Notes: generated by a model from the letters alone, not told the origin. A DNA stretch of 37,447 bases from JAAYCI01 sp964370445 (GCA_964370445.1 CAYJJK010000012.1:1-37447); one strand, 5' to 3'; positions 15,814 to 23,919 are shown, numbered from the stretch's first letter. Made by a program: numbers and translations.

Positions 15814-17004
15814 ATGAACAGCATTGTTGCACGCTTTGGTTTTATGAAAAAATGGTGGGCAAAATGGTTGTTTGTTTTTTTGGCCATTGCCATTGCGGCA
15901 CTGTTGGTGCTGTTTTTAGTTAATCTTTCAAAAGCTACTGCCATAACCATGCGCCTTGTACAAACTGAAGGTGAAGTAAATTTAAGCAATGATGAAAATC
16001 AAGAACTGGACATTGAGCATGGTATGCGCCTATTTAGTGGAGACTCGCTTGAGACTGATGTAGATAGCTATGCATACATCAGTCTTGATGATGTGAAATC
16101 TGTACAACTTGATGCTTTGTCAAGCTGTACTTTAAAGGAAGATGGAGAGCATTTGCAGGTGGATTTAACAGAAGGGAATTTGTTTTTTGAAGTTTCCTCT
16201 CCACTGGAGGCTGAAGAAGAATTTAATATACGCACTTCCAATGCGGTTACCAGTATTCGTGGCACCTCTGGCTATGTGGTGAACGAAAGCACTACCTTAT
16301 CACATATCACAATACTCACGGGTGAGGTTCTTATTCAATATATGAACCCCAAAACAAATGAGGAGGATGAAATTGCAATAACTGCCGGAGAAACAATCAC
16401 GGTAAACACTGCAGAAGGTTCCGATGATTCCTATGAATTGAATGAGACAAATCCAAACGACATTCCATATTTTGTGATTTCTGGTTTACAAAACAACAAT
16501 ACTTTGCTTGCCGAAATTAAAGAACAAAGTGGAATGGATTTAACATCTACAGCAACCAACGCCACAGAATATTTGCAAAACCAGGCACAACATCAAAATT
16601 CTTCCCAGGATGATGACGACGATGACGACAGTGACGAGGACAACAATGATGATGACCTTAACAACCAAACAGTAGATAATGACCAAGATAACAACAATAA
16701 CAACAATGGGCATAGCAACAATAACGATAACGATAACGATAGAGAAAATCATCAACAAAGCGATGATGATGATGACATCAACGATGGAGATCATACTCAT
16801 GAACAACCACAAAATGCAGGCACTGCAACACCGCAAGAAAACGATCCTCCTGATGACACAGCAGCTATCCCTGAACAAGTGAATGCACCGGCTACAGAGC
16901 AAGCTCCTGTTGTTGCGCCACCTTCTGATGATGACAATGATGATGACAACGATAACGATGGTGATGATGATGGTGATGATGGTGATGGGGACGGGGATGA
17001 TTAA
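15814..17004 (+). CDS. Membrane-anchored FecR-domain protein with acidic Asp/Asn-rich tail
   Basis: The start at 15814 (MNSIVARFGFMKKWW) is preferred because AGGAG lies 7 nt upstream; the ATG 6 nt earlier is too close to it. The 396-residue product has one N-terminal membrane segment (about 19-38), then an extracytoplasmic FecR domain (about 45-200: GEVNLSNDENQELDIEHGMRLFSGDSLET, AYISLDD, FNIRTSNAVTSIRGTSGYVV, LTGEVLI). A low-complexity tail of roughly 140 residues follows, dominated by Asp, Asn, Gln and Glu with poly-Asp runs, and ends in GDGDGDD. No sigma factor or TonB receptor is nearby, so it is not a classical FecR anti-sigma system. The polyanionic tail could bind Ca2+ or wall material. 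Its cargo is unknown. Confidence 0.82.
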   Translation: MNSIVARFGFMKKWWAKWLFVFLAIAIAALLVLFLVNLSKATAITMRLVQTEGEVNLSNDENQELDIEHGMRLFSGDSLETDVDSYAYISLDDVKSVQLDALSSCTLKEDGEHLQVDLTEGNLFFEVSSPLEAEEEFNIRTSNAVTSIRGTSGYVVNESTTLSHITILTGEVLIQYMNPKTNEEDEIAITAGETITVNTAEGSDDSYELNETNPNDIPYFVISGLQNNNTLLAEIKEQSGMDLTSTATNATEYLQNQAQHQNSSQDDDDDDDSDEDNNDDDLNNQTVDNDQDNNNNNNGHSNNNDNDNDRENHQQSDDDDDINDGDHTHEQPQNAGTATPQENDPPDDTAAIPEQVNAPATEQAPVVAPPSDDDNDDDNDNDGDDDGDDGDGDGDD

Positions 17005-17119
17005 AAACAGAGCTGCCTATAAGTTTTTTTGAATCATTAAGTGGTAGAATGGAAAAAGAGCAGCACTTCACAAACGCAATTAAAATATAATAAATTTCAA
17101 TAAAATTTCATTTTATGCC

Positions 17120-17172
17120 TTGACACACCTCACATATTGTGTATACTTGATATATACAATATGTGAGGTGTG
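17120..17172 (+). promoter_or_regulatory. GntR operator palindrome overlapping promoter and RBS
   Basis: Inverted repeat arms 17124-17145 and 17151-17172 are reverse complements at 21 of 22 positions (core CACCTCACATATTGTG). The -35 TTGACA (17120-17125) and -10 TATACT (17142-17147, 16-nt spacer) are inside the left arm, and the ribosome binding site GAGG is in the right arm. A bound regulator would block polymerase directly. It is the expected autoregulatory operator of the GntR protein that follows. Confidence 0.75.
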
Positions 17173-17178
17173 ATTCAT

Positions 17179-17553
17179 TTGGAAGTCATTATAACCAATA
17201 CAAGCAATAGCCCTATTTATGAGCAAATTTATGAGCAAATTAAAACACAAATTATTAAAGGAATATTGCGGGAAGGTGAGGCTTTACCCTCTATGCGATT
17301 GCTGGCAAAGGAGTTGCGTATTAGCGTTATCACAACAAAACGTGCTTATGAAGAGCTCGAGCGTGATGGCTACATTGTTACAGTAATTGGTAAAGGCAGT
17401 TTTGTCGCAGGCAAAAATATAGGTCTGGTTCGTGAAGAATATCTTAAGAAAATAGAAGATTTATTGATAGAAACGGTTGAATTATCTCGAATTTGTGATT
17501 TACCTTTAAATGAATTACATGATATTTTGAATGTATTATATCAGGAGGATTAA
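17179..17553 (+). CDS. GntR-family regulator, YtrA subfamily
   Basis: A short (about 124 residue) GntR regulator. The N-terminal winged helix is clear: SPIYEQIYEQIKTQIIKGILREGEALPSMRLLAKELRISVITTKRAYEELERDGYI, with wing IGKGSFVA. A short helical tail replaces the usual large effector domain, as in YtrA-type regulators that sit in front of ABC transporter genes. I favour TTG at 17179, with GAGG 10 nt upstream; a GTG at 17170 is in frame but overlaps the likely ribosome binding site. The gene is followed within 4 nt by an ABC ATPase and then a permease, and its promoter is embedded in a 22-bp palindrome, so it probably represses its own operon. Confidence 0.9.
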   Translation: MEVIITNTSNSPIYEQIYEQIKTQIIKGILREGEALPSMRLLAKELRISVITTKRAYEELERDGYIVTVIGKGSFVAGKNIGLVREEYLKKIEDLLIETVELSRICDLPLNELHDILNVLYQED

Positions 17554-17557
17554 AAAC

Positions 17558-18409
17558 ATGAATACGGCCATTGAATTAAAACAGCTATATCGCCAATATC
17601 CGGGTTTTTCCTTGGATAATGTCAATTTAACTTTACCATCCGGATGTATTATGGGCTTAATTGGTGAAAACGGCGCCGGGAAAAGCACATTAATTCGGCT
17701 TATTTTGGATTTAATCCCCAAAAAAAGTGGAATAATCCAGTTGTTTGGAGAAAATGATTTAAAAAATGCACCACACTTAAAAGAACAAATTGGTGTGGTG
17801 TTAGATGAAACAACATTTGCAAATCATTTAACAGCAAAAGAAGTAAATAGGGTGATGAAATATAGCTTTAAAACTTGGGACAGTAAGGTTTTTTTCTCCT
17901 ATCTGGATAGGTTTTCTTTGCCTTTGCAAAAACGTGTGGAAACATTTTCTCGTGGTATGAAAATGAAATTATCATTGGCTGTGGCACTTTCGCATAATAG
18001 TAAACTACTTATTTTAGATGAAGCCACCAATGGTTTAGACCCTTCGGCCAGGCAAGATGTGCTTGAAATTTGCCTCGAATTCATTCAAACAGAGGAAAAA
18101 AGCGTCTTGCTATCCTCACATATTCTCAGTGACCTTGAAAAAATATGCGATTATATCACCTTACTGCATAAAGGCAAAATCATATTTTCAGAAGAAAAAG
18201 ATATACTTTTACAGCAATATGCCCTATTAAGATGTAATACAGAAACTTTATGTTCACTAAACAAAAATGCAATTTTATCTGTAAGAAATCATCAGTTTGG
18301 CAAAGAGGCTCTTGTATTAAAAAAAGAAATTCCAGCCAATATTCAAACAGAAAATACCTCGATAGAAGATATGATGATTTTTATGACACAAGGGGGTAGG
18401 GTATCATGA
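17558..18409 (+). CDS. ABC transporter ATP-binding protein
   Basis: A 283-residue ATPase. It has Walker A GENGAGKST, Q-loop region near EQIGVVLDETTF, signature FSRGMKMKL (a degenerate LSGGQ), Walker B LLILDEATNGLD and H-loop LLSSHIL. The start ATG at 17558 has a strong AGGAGG site that overlaps the end of the GntR gene. The C-terminal 80 residues form a small extra domain. In YtrA-type operons such ATPases power export of antibiotics, peptides or cell-wall-related compounds, with expression induced by envelope stress; that role here is inferred. It overlaps the permease start by 4 nt. Confidence 0.93.
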   Translation: MNTAIELKQLYRQYPGFSLDNVNLTLPSGCIMGLIGENGAGKSTLIRLILDLIPKKSGIIQLFGENDLKNAPHLKEQIGVVLDETTFANHLTAKEVNRVMKYSFKTWDSKVFFSYLDRFSLPLQKRVETFSRGMKMKLSLAVALSHNSKLLILDEATNGLDPSARQDVLEICLEFIQTEEKSVLLSSHILSDLEKICDYITLLHKGKIIFSEEKDILLQQYALLRCNTETLCSLNKNAILSVRNHQFGKEALVLKKEIPANIQTENTSIEDMMIFMTQGGRVS

Positions 18410-19011
18410 TGGGCATATTGATAAAAGATTTTTATACCTTAAAAAACAAGGCAAAAGGACTTTTAATATTTATATCATTTTTTTTAATTTGGGGTATTTT
18501 TATGCAAAATATTGATAGCCTATATAGTTCGCTGATATTTGTGCCTTATTTTCTGATGGCAACCAATATCAACAGCGATGAAAGAACAAATTATACAACA
18601 TTTGCGCTTACTACACCCATTTCTCGGCGTGCTTTGGTTTTGGCAAAATATGTTTTTGCTTTGCTTTTATATGGCATTACAGGTATTTTTTATTTTACAA
18701 TCACATTTTTTCAAAATAATAGGGAAGAATCCTGGCTTTTAGGAAGCTATTTATTTGTTATAAGCTTATTATTAGTTTGTGTTATGATACCATTTTGGTT
18801 TAAATTTGGTTTAGAAAAATCACGAATTTTAACTTTTAGCATTTTTATAGCATTTTTGGCTGTTCCAAACCTTGGCAATTTTCTTAATTTTTCTTTTGAT
18901 TTAGAAGCATTTATCTACAAATTTCCTCTGTTTTTTCTTATTCTTGTTCCGGTATTTATTTGTATATCTCTTCTTTGTTCTTTCCATATTTATCAAAAAA
19001 AGGAGTTTTAA
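18406..19011 (+). CDS. ABC-2 type permease, small membrane subunit
   Basis: A 201-residue membrane protein with about six hydrophobic segments (about 18-32, 38-50, 80-98, 112-130, 138-160, 170-192) and the N-terminal motif MMGILIKDFYTLKNK, typical of ABC-2 permeases of YtrA-type operons. It starts at an ATG overlapping the ATPase stop (ATGA), with GGGGGTAGGG upstream. With the preceding ATPase it would make a homodimeric or half-size exporter. A hairpin terminator follows at 19104. Confidence 0.88.
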   Translation: MMGILIKDFYTLKNKAKGLLIFISFFLIWGIFMQNIDSLYSSLIFVPYFLMATNINSDERTNYTTFALTTPISRRALVLAKYVFALLLYGITGIFYFTITFFQNNREESWLLGSYLFVISLLLVCVMIPFWFKFGLEKSRILTFSIFIAFLAVPNLGNFLNFSFDLEAFIYKFPLFFLILVPVFICISLLCSFHIYQKKEF

Positions 19012-19103
19012 TCACAAAGAATGATTGTGAACAATTTGCAAAGATAGTGCAGGGGTTCGCTATATAGCAGACATCATTTTTTAAAAATAGCGATAAATTT
19101 TAT

Positions 19104-19146
19104 CAAGCCAAAAGACACCTTTAAATAATGTCTTTTGGCTTGGGTT
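19104..19146. terminator. Intrinsic terminator between convergent genes
   Basis: A 14-bp stem (19104-19117 with 19129-19142) around an 11-nt loop. It ends the GntR/ABC operon and overlaps the 3' end of the convergent acetyltransferase gene, so it probably serves both. Confidence 0.75.
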
Positions 19147-19625
19147 TAATGATTGAACGTATATATCATAATGTATTCTTCTGCATTTTCAAAGCTAATT
19201 TCAAACCCTAAGCGAAGATATAATTGGGCTGCATAATTTTCCTTTTGCACAGCAAGCGAAGCTGTTGAGTATCCATTTAATTTTAAATATTCCAGCATTT
19301 TTTTCATCAGTTGCGTGCCTACCCCTTTTTTTCGATATTCAGGGTAAACGGATAGGGAAAATATGGGAACATCGTCTTCAACTTGGTCAAAAGCCTTGAT
19401 ACAGCGCACCCAAACAGCACCTATTATTTTTTCATCCTGTATGGCAACTAAAGCATAATCATCTTTTTTTGTTCCAAATGCGTCAATATAAATCCAAATA
19501 GAAGGATCTTGGATGATGGTACGCGATACCGGAAGCTGAGGATCTTTTTGAAAAATCGCCTCATAAATGAACTCGGTAAGCAGCATGATTTCATTCTTTT
19601 GAATAGGACGAATTTGTAAATCCAT
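19146..19625 (-). CDS. GNAT-family N-acetyltransferase
   Basis: The start at 19625 (MDLQIRPIQKNEIMLL) matches the usual beginning of a GNAT fold; upstream in-frame ATGs would run the protein back into the YerC-like gene. Its ribosome binding site is weak (GGGAG lies further upstream), so the start is the least certain part. The 159-residue product has the acetyl-CoA loop in YPEYRKKGVGTQLMKKMLEYLKLNGY (motif A, Q/RxxGxG/A style) and motif B ENYAAQLYLRLGFEIS. The substrate is unknown. It lies 46 bp after the YerC-like regulator, probably co-transcribed with it. Confidence 0.85.
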   Translation of the reverse strand: MDLQIRPIQKNEIMLLTEFIYEAIFQKDPQLPVSRTIIQDPSIWIYIDAFGTKKDDYALVAIQDEKIIGAVWVRCIKAFDQVEDDVPIFSLSVYPEYRKKGVGTQLMKKMLEYLKLNGYSTASLAVQKENYAAQLYLRLGFEISFENAEEYIMIYTFNH

Positions 19626-19671
19626 AAAATCTATCAATTGAAAAAGAAAATCTCCCTTAAATATACAAAAA

Positions 19672-19965
19672 TCAAGTGCTTTTATCGCTTGCATGTTCCA
19701 GTGCCAGCTGATAGCCACCATCACCATACTGTATACAGCGATTGATGCGGCTGATTGTGGCAGAACTAATTTCTACTTTTTCTAAAATTTGTTCATAAGT
19801 ATGCCCGGAAATTAGCATCTGGGCTACTTTTAAACGCTGCGACATATCGGCCAACTCTTTCATTGTACAAATATCTTCAAAAAACAAATAACACTCATCC
19901 CTATTTTTTAAATTCAAAATAGAATCAAAAAGCTTATCAGTATCAGAGTTCTTTTTAAAAGACAT
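19672..19965 (-). CDS. YerC/YecD-family TrpR-like regulator
   Basis: A 97-residue, all-helical DNA-binding protein of the TrpR/YerC-YecD group. It has FEDICTMKELADMSQRLKVAQMLISGHTYEQI followed by the helix-turn-helix VEISSATISRINRCIQYGDGGYQLAL. The start ATG has a good AGGAGG site. Its targets are not visible here. It forms a small minus-strand unit with the acetyltransferase and is separated from tsf upstream by a terminator. Confidence 0.9.
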   Translation of the reverse strand: MSFKKNSDTDKLFDSILNLKNRDECYLFFEDICTMKELADMSQRLKVAQMLISGHTYEQILEKVEISSATISRINRCIQYGDGGYQLALEHASDKST

Positions 19966-20026
19966 TTTATTCCTCCTATAAACATTTACTCACTTTTATA
20001 CTTTAGCATATAAATGAATAAAATGC

Positions 20027-20062
20027 AAAAAAAATCTGCCATTAGTTGTAACCAATGGCAGA
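20027..20062 (-). terminator. Intrinsic terminator of the rpsB-tsf operon
   Basis: A 9-bp stem TCTGCCATT/AATGGCAGA (20035-20043 with 20054-20062), followed on the minus strand by an eight-base T-run, directly downstream of tsf. Confidence 0.88.
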
Positions 20063-20073
20063 AAATCATTCTT

Positions 20074-20982
20074 TTATTTTACCATGCCGGCAACTTCAGC
20101 AGCAAAATCGTCGCTGCGTTTTTCAAGGCCTTCGCCTTTTTCAAAACGAGCAAACGCTAAAATTTCGATATTACCACCCAAGGTTTTTGCAGTATTTTCT
20201 ACATATTGGGCAATGGTAACATCATTATCTTTTACAAATTTTTGGTTGAGCAAGCAATTTTGCTCATAATATTTTTTCACACGGCCAGCTACCATTTTAT
20301 CGGCAATTTCAGCAGGTTTTCCTTCATTTAAAGCTTGTGCTTTTAAAATTTCTTTTTCTTTATCCAAAACCTCAGCCGGTACATCATCGCAGGTTAGATA
20401 GCTAGGGTTTTCTGCTGCAATATGCATGGCAATATCTTTACCAAAGCTTGCAAATTCAGGTTTTTGGGCAATCTCATCACTGGTTTCAAATTGAACCAAC
20501 ACACCATGAGTGCCACCACCGTGAACGTAAGCACAGTTTTTGCCACTAAAACGCTCGAAACGGCGGATTTTTAAATTCTCGCCAATAACAAGTATTTTTT
20601 CACGTAGCTCATCAGCCACAGTGCCAATGCCCATTTTTTGTTCCATAAGAGCATCCACATCGCTTGGGCTATTTTTCAAAACAATTTCTGCTAAATCATG
20701 CACAAATTTACGAAAGCTTTCGTTTTTGGCAACAAAATCTGTTTCGCTGTTCACTTCCACAACCACACCACAGTCACCAGCAATATCAGACAGTGCATAC
20801 ACCATGCCTTCAGATGCAATGCGTCCTGCTTTTTTTGTGGCGGCAGCAAGGCCTTTTTCACGCAAAAGTTCAACAGCTTTATCCATATCACCGTCTGCTT
20901 CGGCCAATACTTTTTTACAATCCATCATACCACAGCCTGTGCGCTCGCGCAGGGTCTTTACGTCTTGTGCTGTAAATGCCAT
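20074..20982 (-). CDS. tsf: Elongation factor Ts
   Basis: EF-Ts exchanges GDP for GTP on EF-Tu. The 302-residue protein has the N-terminal UBA-like domain (VKTLRERTGCGMMDCKKVLAEADGDMDKAVELLREKG) and the signature region GDCGVVVEVNSETDFVAKNESFR, where the TDFV motif contacts EF-Tu. Two core subdomains and the C-terminal coiled segment with KEILKAQALNEGKP follow. The start has a GAGGAG-like site. It is second in the standard rpsB-tsf pair, 109 bp after rpsB, with a hairpin between them and a terminator after it. Confidence 0.97.
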   Translation of the reverse strand: MAFTAQDVKTLRERTGCGMMDCKKVLAEADGDMDKAVELLREKGLAAATKKAGRIASEGMVYALSDIAGDCGVVVEVNSETDFVAKNESFRKFVHDLAEIVLKNSPSDVDALMEQKMGIGTVADELREKILVIGENLKIRRFERFSGKNCAYVHGGGTHGVLVQFETSDEIAQKPEFASFGKDIAMHIAAENPSYLTCDDVPAEVLDKEKEILKAQALNEGKPAEIADKMVAGRVKKYYEQNCLLNQKFVKDNDVTIAQYVENTAKTLGGNIEILAFARFEKGEGLEKRSDDFAAEVAGMVK

Positions 20983-21045
20983 GATAATCTCCTCATTTCT
21001 ATTTAAATCTATTTAAAATCATTTTTTATTTAATTTCTTAAAAAT

Positions 21046-21078
21046 CCTGCCTCTTTTTGTGGAACAGAAAAAGGCAGG
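21046..21078 (-). terminator. Intercistronic hairpin between rpsB and tsf
   Basis: Arms CCTGCC..TTTTT and AAAAA..GGCAGG pair around a small loop with a two-base bulge. On the minus strand it is followed by ATTTTTAAG. It may be a partial terminator that sets the rpsB:tsf ratio, or an RNA processing/stability site. Confidence 0.6.
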
Positions 21079-21091
21079 AAACATTACATTT

Positions 21092-21838
21092 TTATGCGCC
21101 GGCACTCTCTTCTATTGCTGAAGTTTCTTCAGCACCTGCTTCTTCTTCCATTTGTTCGCCTTGACGACCTTCCAAAATTGCATTGGCCATGGCGCTGGAA
21201 ATTAAACGAACGGCACGAATTGCATCATCATTGCCGGGAATGACATAATCAATCTCATCGGGATCACAGTTGGTATCTACAATGGCAACAATAGGGATGT
21301 GCAACTTACGAGCTTCTGCTACTGCAATGTGTTCTTTGCGCGGATCTACCACAAACAAAGCACCAGGCAAGCTGTTCATGCCTTTTACACCGCCAAGAAA
21401 TTTTTCAAGTTTTTCAATTTCCAGTTCCAGTTTGATAACTTCCTTTTTGGGAAGCATTTCAAAGGTTCCGTCTTCTCTCATTTTTTTGAGTTGTTCCATA
21501 CGGTCAATGCGGCGACGAATGGTGCGGAAGTTTGTAAGCATGCCACCAAGCCAACGGGCATTCACAAAAGGCATTCCACAACGGTTGGCCTCTTCACGAA
21601 TGGATTCTTGTGCTTGTTTTTTGGTGCCCACAAACAACAAATCTTTACCTTCAACAGAAATGTCGCGCACAAAATTATACGCTTCATCCATTTTTTTCAC
21701 AGTTTTTTGCAAATCTACGATGTAGATGCCATTACGCTCTGTGAAGATATACCTTGACATTTTTGGGTTCCATCTGCGGGTTTGGTGTCCAAAGTGCACA
21801 CCGGCCTCGAGCAATTGTTTCATTGATACGACTGCCAT
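21092..21838 (-). CDS. rpsB: 30S ribosomal protein S2
   Basis: S2 sits on the back of the small subunit and is needed for S1 or mRNA docking. The start at 21838 (MAVVSMKQLLEAGVHFGHQTRRWNPKM) has GGAGG upstream; a longer frame is rejected. The 248-residue length is normal. Signatures are HFGHQTRRWNPKMSRYIFTERNGIYIVDLQKT, VGTKKQAQESI, NARWLGGMLTNFRTI, PGALFVVDPRKEHIAVAEA and PIVAIVDTNCDPDEIDYVIPGNDDAIRAV. It has an acidic Glu/Ala-rich C-terminal tail. It is first gene of rpsB-tsf, with a promoter at 21941-21969. Confidence 0.97.
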   Translation of the reverse strand: MAVVSMKQLLEAGVHFGHQTRRWNPKMSRYIFTERNGIYIVDLQKTVKKMDEAYNFVRDISVEGKDLLFVGTKKQAQESIREEANRCGMPFVNARWLGGMLTNFRTIRRRIDRMEQLKKMREDGTFEMLPKKEVIKLELEIEKLEKFLGGVKGMNSLPGALFVVDPRKEHIAVAEARKLHIPIVAIVDTNCDPDEIDYVIPGNDDAIRAVRLISSAMANAILEGRQGEQMEEEAGAEETSAIEESAGA

Positions 21839-21940
21839 AATTCTAACCTCCAAAATTTGTTTTTTACCTCCGCATTGCTTCGTTTTTTCCACCCAAAAAG
21901 GCACAAGGAAAAACATACAATGCGTGTGTATTGCCGCTAT

Positions 21941-21969
21941 ATTATATCATACTGGATACAACAAAGCAA
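21941..21969 (-). promoter_or_regulatory. Promoter of rpsB-tsf
   Basis: On the minus strand TTGCTT (21969-21964), a 17-nt spacer and TATAAT (21946-21941) give a leader of about 95 nt. In that leader CGCATTG (21871-21877, plus reading) can pair with CAATGCG (21918-21924), a possible hairpin near the ribosome binding site; S2 autoregulation through it is only a guess. Confidence 0.65.
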
Positions 21970-21972
21970 GTT

Positions 21973-23292
21973 TTATTTTGCCAGCTTGCGTCCCATTAAA
22001 ACACCCATAGCCGAGGACATAATCAAACCAAGTGTCCACCAACTGGAATNNNNNNNNNNCAATGTTGCGATGCTGGCAAAACCCGGCACCACATGTTCTA
22101 CTGCATTGATAATATTGATGATATTTACCATAGATCGGTAGGGAAGAGCCGAGGTGATGTCTCCCGCCACTGCATCTGTTAAGGTGGGGCGTACATTGGC
22201 GTTATCCAGCTCTTTTTGCCATGTACGCTTCCCATCCATGATGTCACCATAGCGTTGCACCAAAATGTGGCTGTCTCCAAGCATATTGGTCAATTCACCA
22301 ATTTTTTGTGCATAGGCTATGGGTTGATTGAATGGATGGCTAAAGTTATGCGAGCAAAGAATCGCAAGGTTTGTGTTTTTACTTTTCAATTCTTTAAATG
22401 AATGCCCGTTTACCACGGCAAGGTCATTATCATAATTTTCTTGCGACACAAAACCACCAGGATTTTGACAAAATGTGCGTACTTTATTTTTAAACGGTTT
22501 GGGATACCCAATCAGTTTCGATTCATACAGCACATTGTTTACATCATCCATGATTTCATTGCGTACTTCAACACGCACGCCGATATCAACAGGGCCAGGT
22601 TTATGTGCAATATCATGTTCTGCACACATTTTTTCCAACCAATCCGCACCGCGTCGGCCGGTAGCAATCACAGTACTGGTTGCCTCAACGGTTGTGATGT
22701 CATCTGGTTTTCCGGCTGGACAAATTTGCACACCTGTGCAAACACCATCTTTTAAGAGCAAGTTTGTACATTCGTAGCCAAAAATATACTCAACGCCCTG
22801 TTCTTTAAGGTGTTTTTCTATAGCATAATATAACTCTTGCGCTTTTTCTGTGCCTAAATGGCGAATGGGGCAATCCACAAGCTTTAGGCCTGCCTGAATC
22901 GCTCTTTTACGTATTTCTTTGGTTTTTTCAAGATTTCCCAAACCCTCCACATGCTCTGAAGCGCCAAACTCTAAATAAATATCATCAGTATAGTCAATGA
23001 GTTCCTGCGCCTTTTGCGGGGTAATTAAATTCGGCAGGTCACCTCCCACCTCATAGCTGAGAGAGAGTTTGCCATCCGAAAAAGCACCGGCACCGGAAAA
23101 ACCTGTGGTGATGTGACAAAACGGCTTACATTGCACACAAACTCCGGTTTTACTTTTTGGGCAAGATCGCTTTTCGATAGGTCGCCCTTTTTCTACCATA
23201 ACAATACTTTTTTTAGTGCCATTTTTCAACATTTCCAATGCGGTGAAAATGCCGGCCGGCCCAGCCCCAACGATAACTACATCGGCTACCAT
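21973..23292 (-). CDS. FAD-dependent dehydrogenase, interrupted by assembly gap
   Basis: The N-terminus has the dinucleotide fold ADVVIVGAGPAGIFTALEML and the next acidic residue in VEKGRP. A Cys-rich segment CPKSKTGVCVQCKPFC and the motif TTGFSGAGAFSDGKLSL are typical of a bacterial group of uncharacterised NAD(FAD)-dependent dehydrogenases. A second FAD contact is TSTVIATGRRGADWL. The run of 10 Ns at 22050-22059 cuts the C-terminal FAD-binding region. Residues before it (EHVVPGFASIATL) and after it (TLGLIMSSAMGVLMGRKLAK) both look like family sequence, but the usual GDGAG stretch in between is missing. True gap length and frame are therefore unknown and the stated protein is incomplete. GAGGAG precedes the start. 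Confidence 0.8.
   Translation of the reverse strand: MVADVVIVGAGPAGIFTALEMLKNGTKKSIVMVEKGRPIEKRSCPKSKTGVCVQCKPFCHITTGFSGAGAFSDGKLSLSYEVGGDLPNLITPQKAQELIDYTDDIYLEFGASEHVEGLGNLEKTKEIRKRAIQAGLKLVDCPIRHLGTEKAQELYYAIEKHLKEQGVEYIFGYECTNLLLKDGVCTGVQICPAGKPDDITTVEATSTVIATGRRGADWLEKMCAEHDIAHKPGPVDIGVRVEVRNEIMDDVNNVLYESKLIGYPKPFKNKVRTFCQNPGGFVSQENYDNDLAVVNGHSFKELKSKNTNLAILCSHNFSHPFNQPIAYAQKIGELTNMLGDSHILVQRYGDIMDGKRTWQKELDNANVRPTLTDAVAGDITSALPYRSMVNIINIINAVEHVVPGFASIATLXXXXSSWWTLGLIMSSAMGVLMGRKLAK
22050..22059. other. Assembly gap (10 Ns)
   Basis: Ten Ns, probably a placeholder of unknown true length, inside the C-terminal part of the FAD-dependent dehydrogenase gene. Confidence 0.99.
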
Positions 23293-23777
23293 ACTATCTC
23301 CTCATCACTTCATTTATAACTTTCAAATATAAACTAACAAATAATCATATGCAAATAAAATTATACTGCAAAACCCCCAAAAAAACAAGATGGAAAATGT
23401 TTTCTCCCTTGAATACTTCTAAAATTCTAAATAAAAAATCATGATGGATTTATGAGGGTATTTTAACTGATTTTTGCTAGATTTCAATAGGGAAGAGATA
23501 AGACTTGAATCATTAAAAATTTATTCACTATTATCAATGCATTTATAATTTTACTGTAGTATTGTAAACACAAGTGGATAATTTTAGGATGACAGCAAGT
23601 TTAAAATCAATTGAATACCTTAAAATTGGTCGAATCGGCTGCTAAAACCATTTTAATTATTTATTTGCAATTGCTTTAGTCGTTAGTGCATTTACAAGCA
23701 AATAACAAACCAAAGCATAGCTTTTTGGCAGAAAAGGAAGAGCCACACAATGGTGTGGGTGATGCTTATTATAAATA
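23293..23777. other. Intergenic stretch, no gene supported
   Basis: About 485 bp of AT-rich DNA between the FAD dehydrogenase start and the tRNA-Pro terminator. It should hold the promoter of the dehydrogenase. No convincing frame, repeat or RNA gene was seen. Confidence 0.5.
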
Positions 23778-23815
23778 CAAAAAATCGTCGCCCACTTAAT
23801 GAAGTGAGCGACGAT
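23778..23815 (-). terminator. Terminator of tRNA-Pro
   Basis: A 14-nt stem (23784-23797 with 23802-23815, one mismatch-like position near the middle) has a tetraloop. On the minus strand it is followed by TTTTTT, 1-2 nt after the encoded CCA of the tRNA. Confidence 0.88.
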
Positions 23816-23816
23816 G

Positions 23817-23892
23817 TGGTCGGAGTGACAGGATTTGAACCTGCGGCATCCTGGTCCCAAACCAGGCGCGCTACCAACTGCGCTACACCCCG
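23817..23892 (-). tRNA. tRNA-Pro (anticodon UGG)
   Basis: The acceptor stem CGGGGTG/CACTCCG, D-arm TAGCGCAGTTGGTAGCG and T-arm AGGTTCAAATCCTG are all present. The anticodon loop TTTGGGA gives UGG at 23857-23859. The discriminator base is A and CCA is encoded (23817-23819). It stands alone with its own promoter and terminator. UGG reads most or all proline codons. Confidence 0.97.
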
Positions 23893-23919
23893 GAAAACTC
23901 CAAAACAAAAACCTTTATC

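Noticed and set aside
16540..16902. 120-codon minus-strand frame rich in Ile/Val
   Set aside because: It is the antisense reading of Asp/Asn triplet repeats (GAT/GAC/AAC read as ATC/GTC/GTT), not a membrane protein gene.
21839..21940. Riboswitch or S2-binding leader before rpsB
   Set aside because: Only one 7-bp long-range pairing is visible; not enough to call a regulatory RNA.
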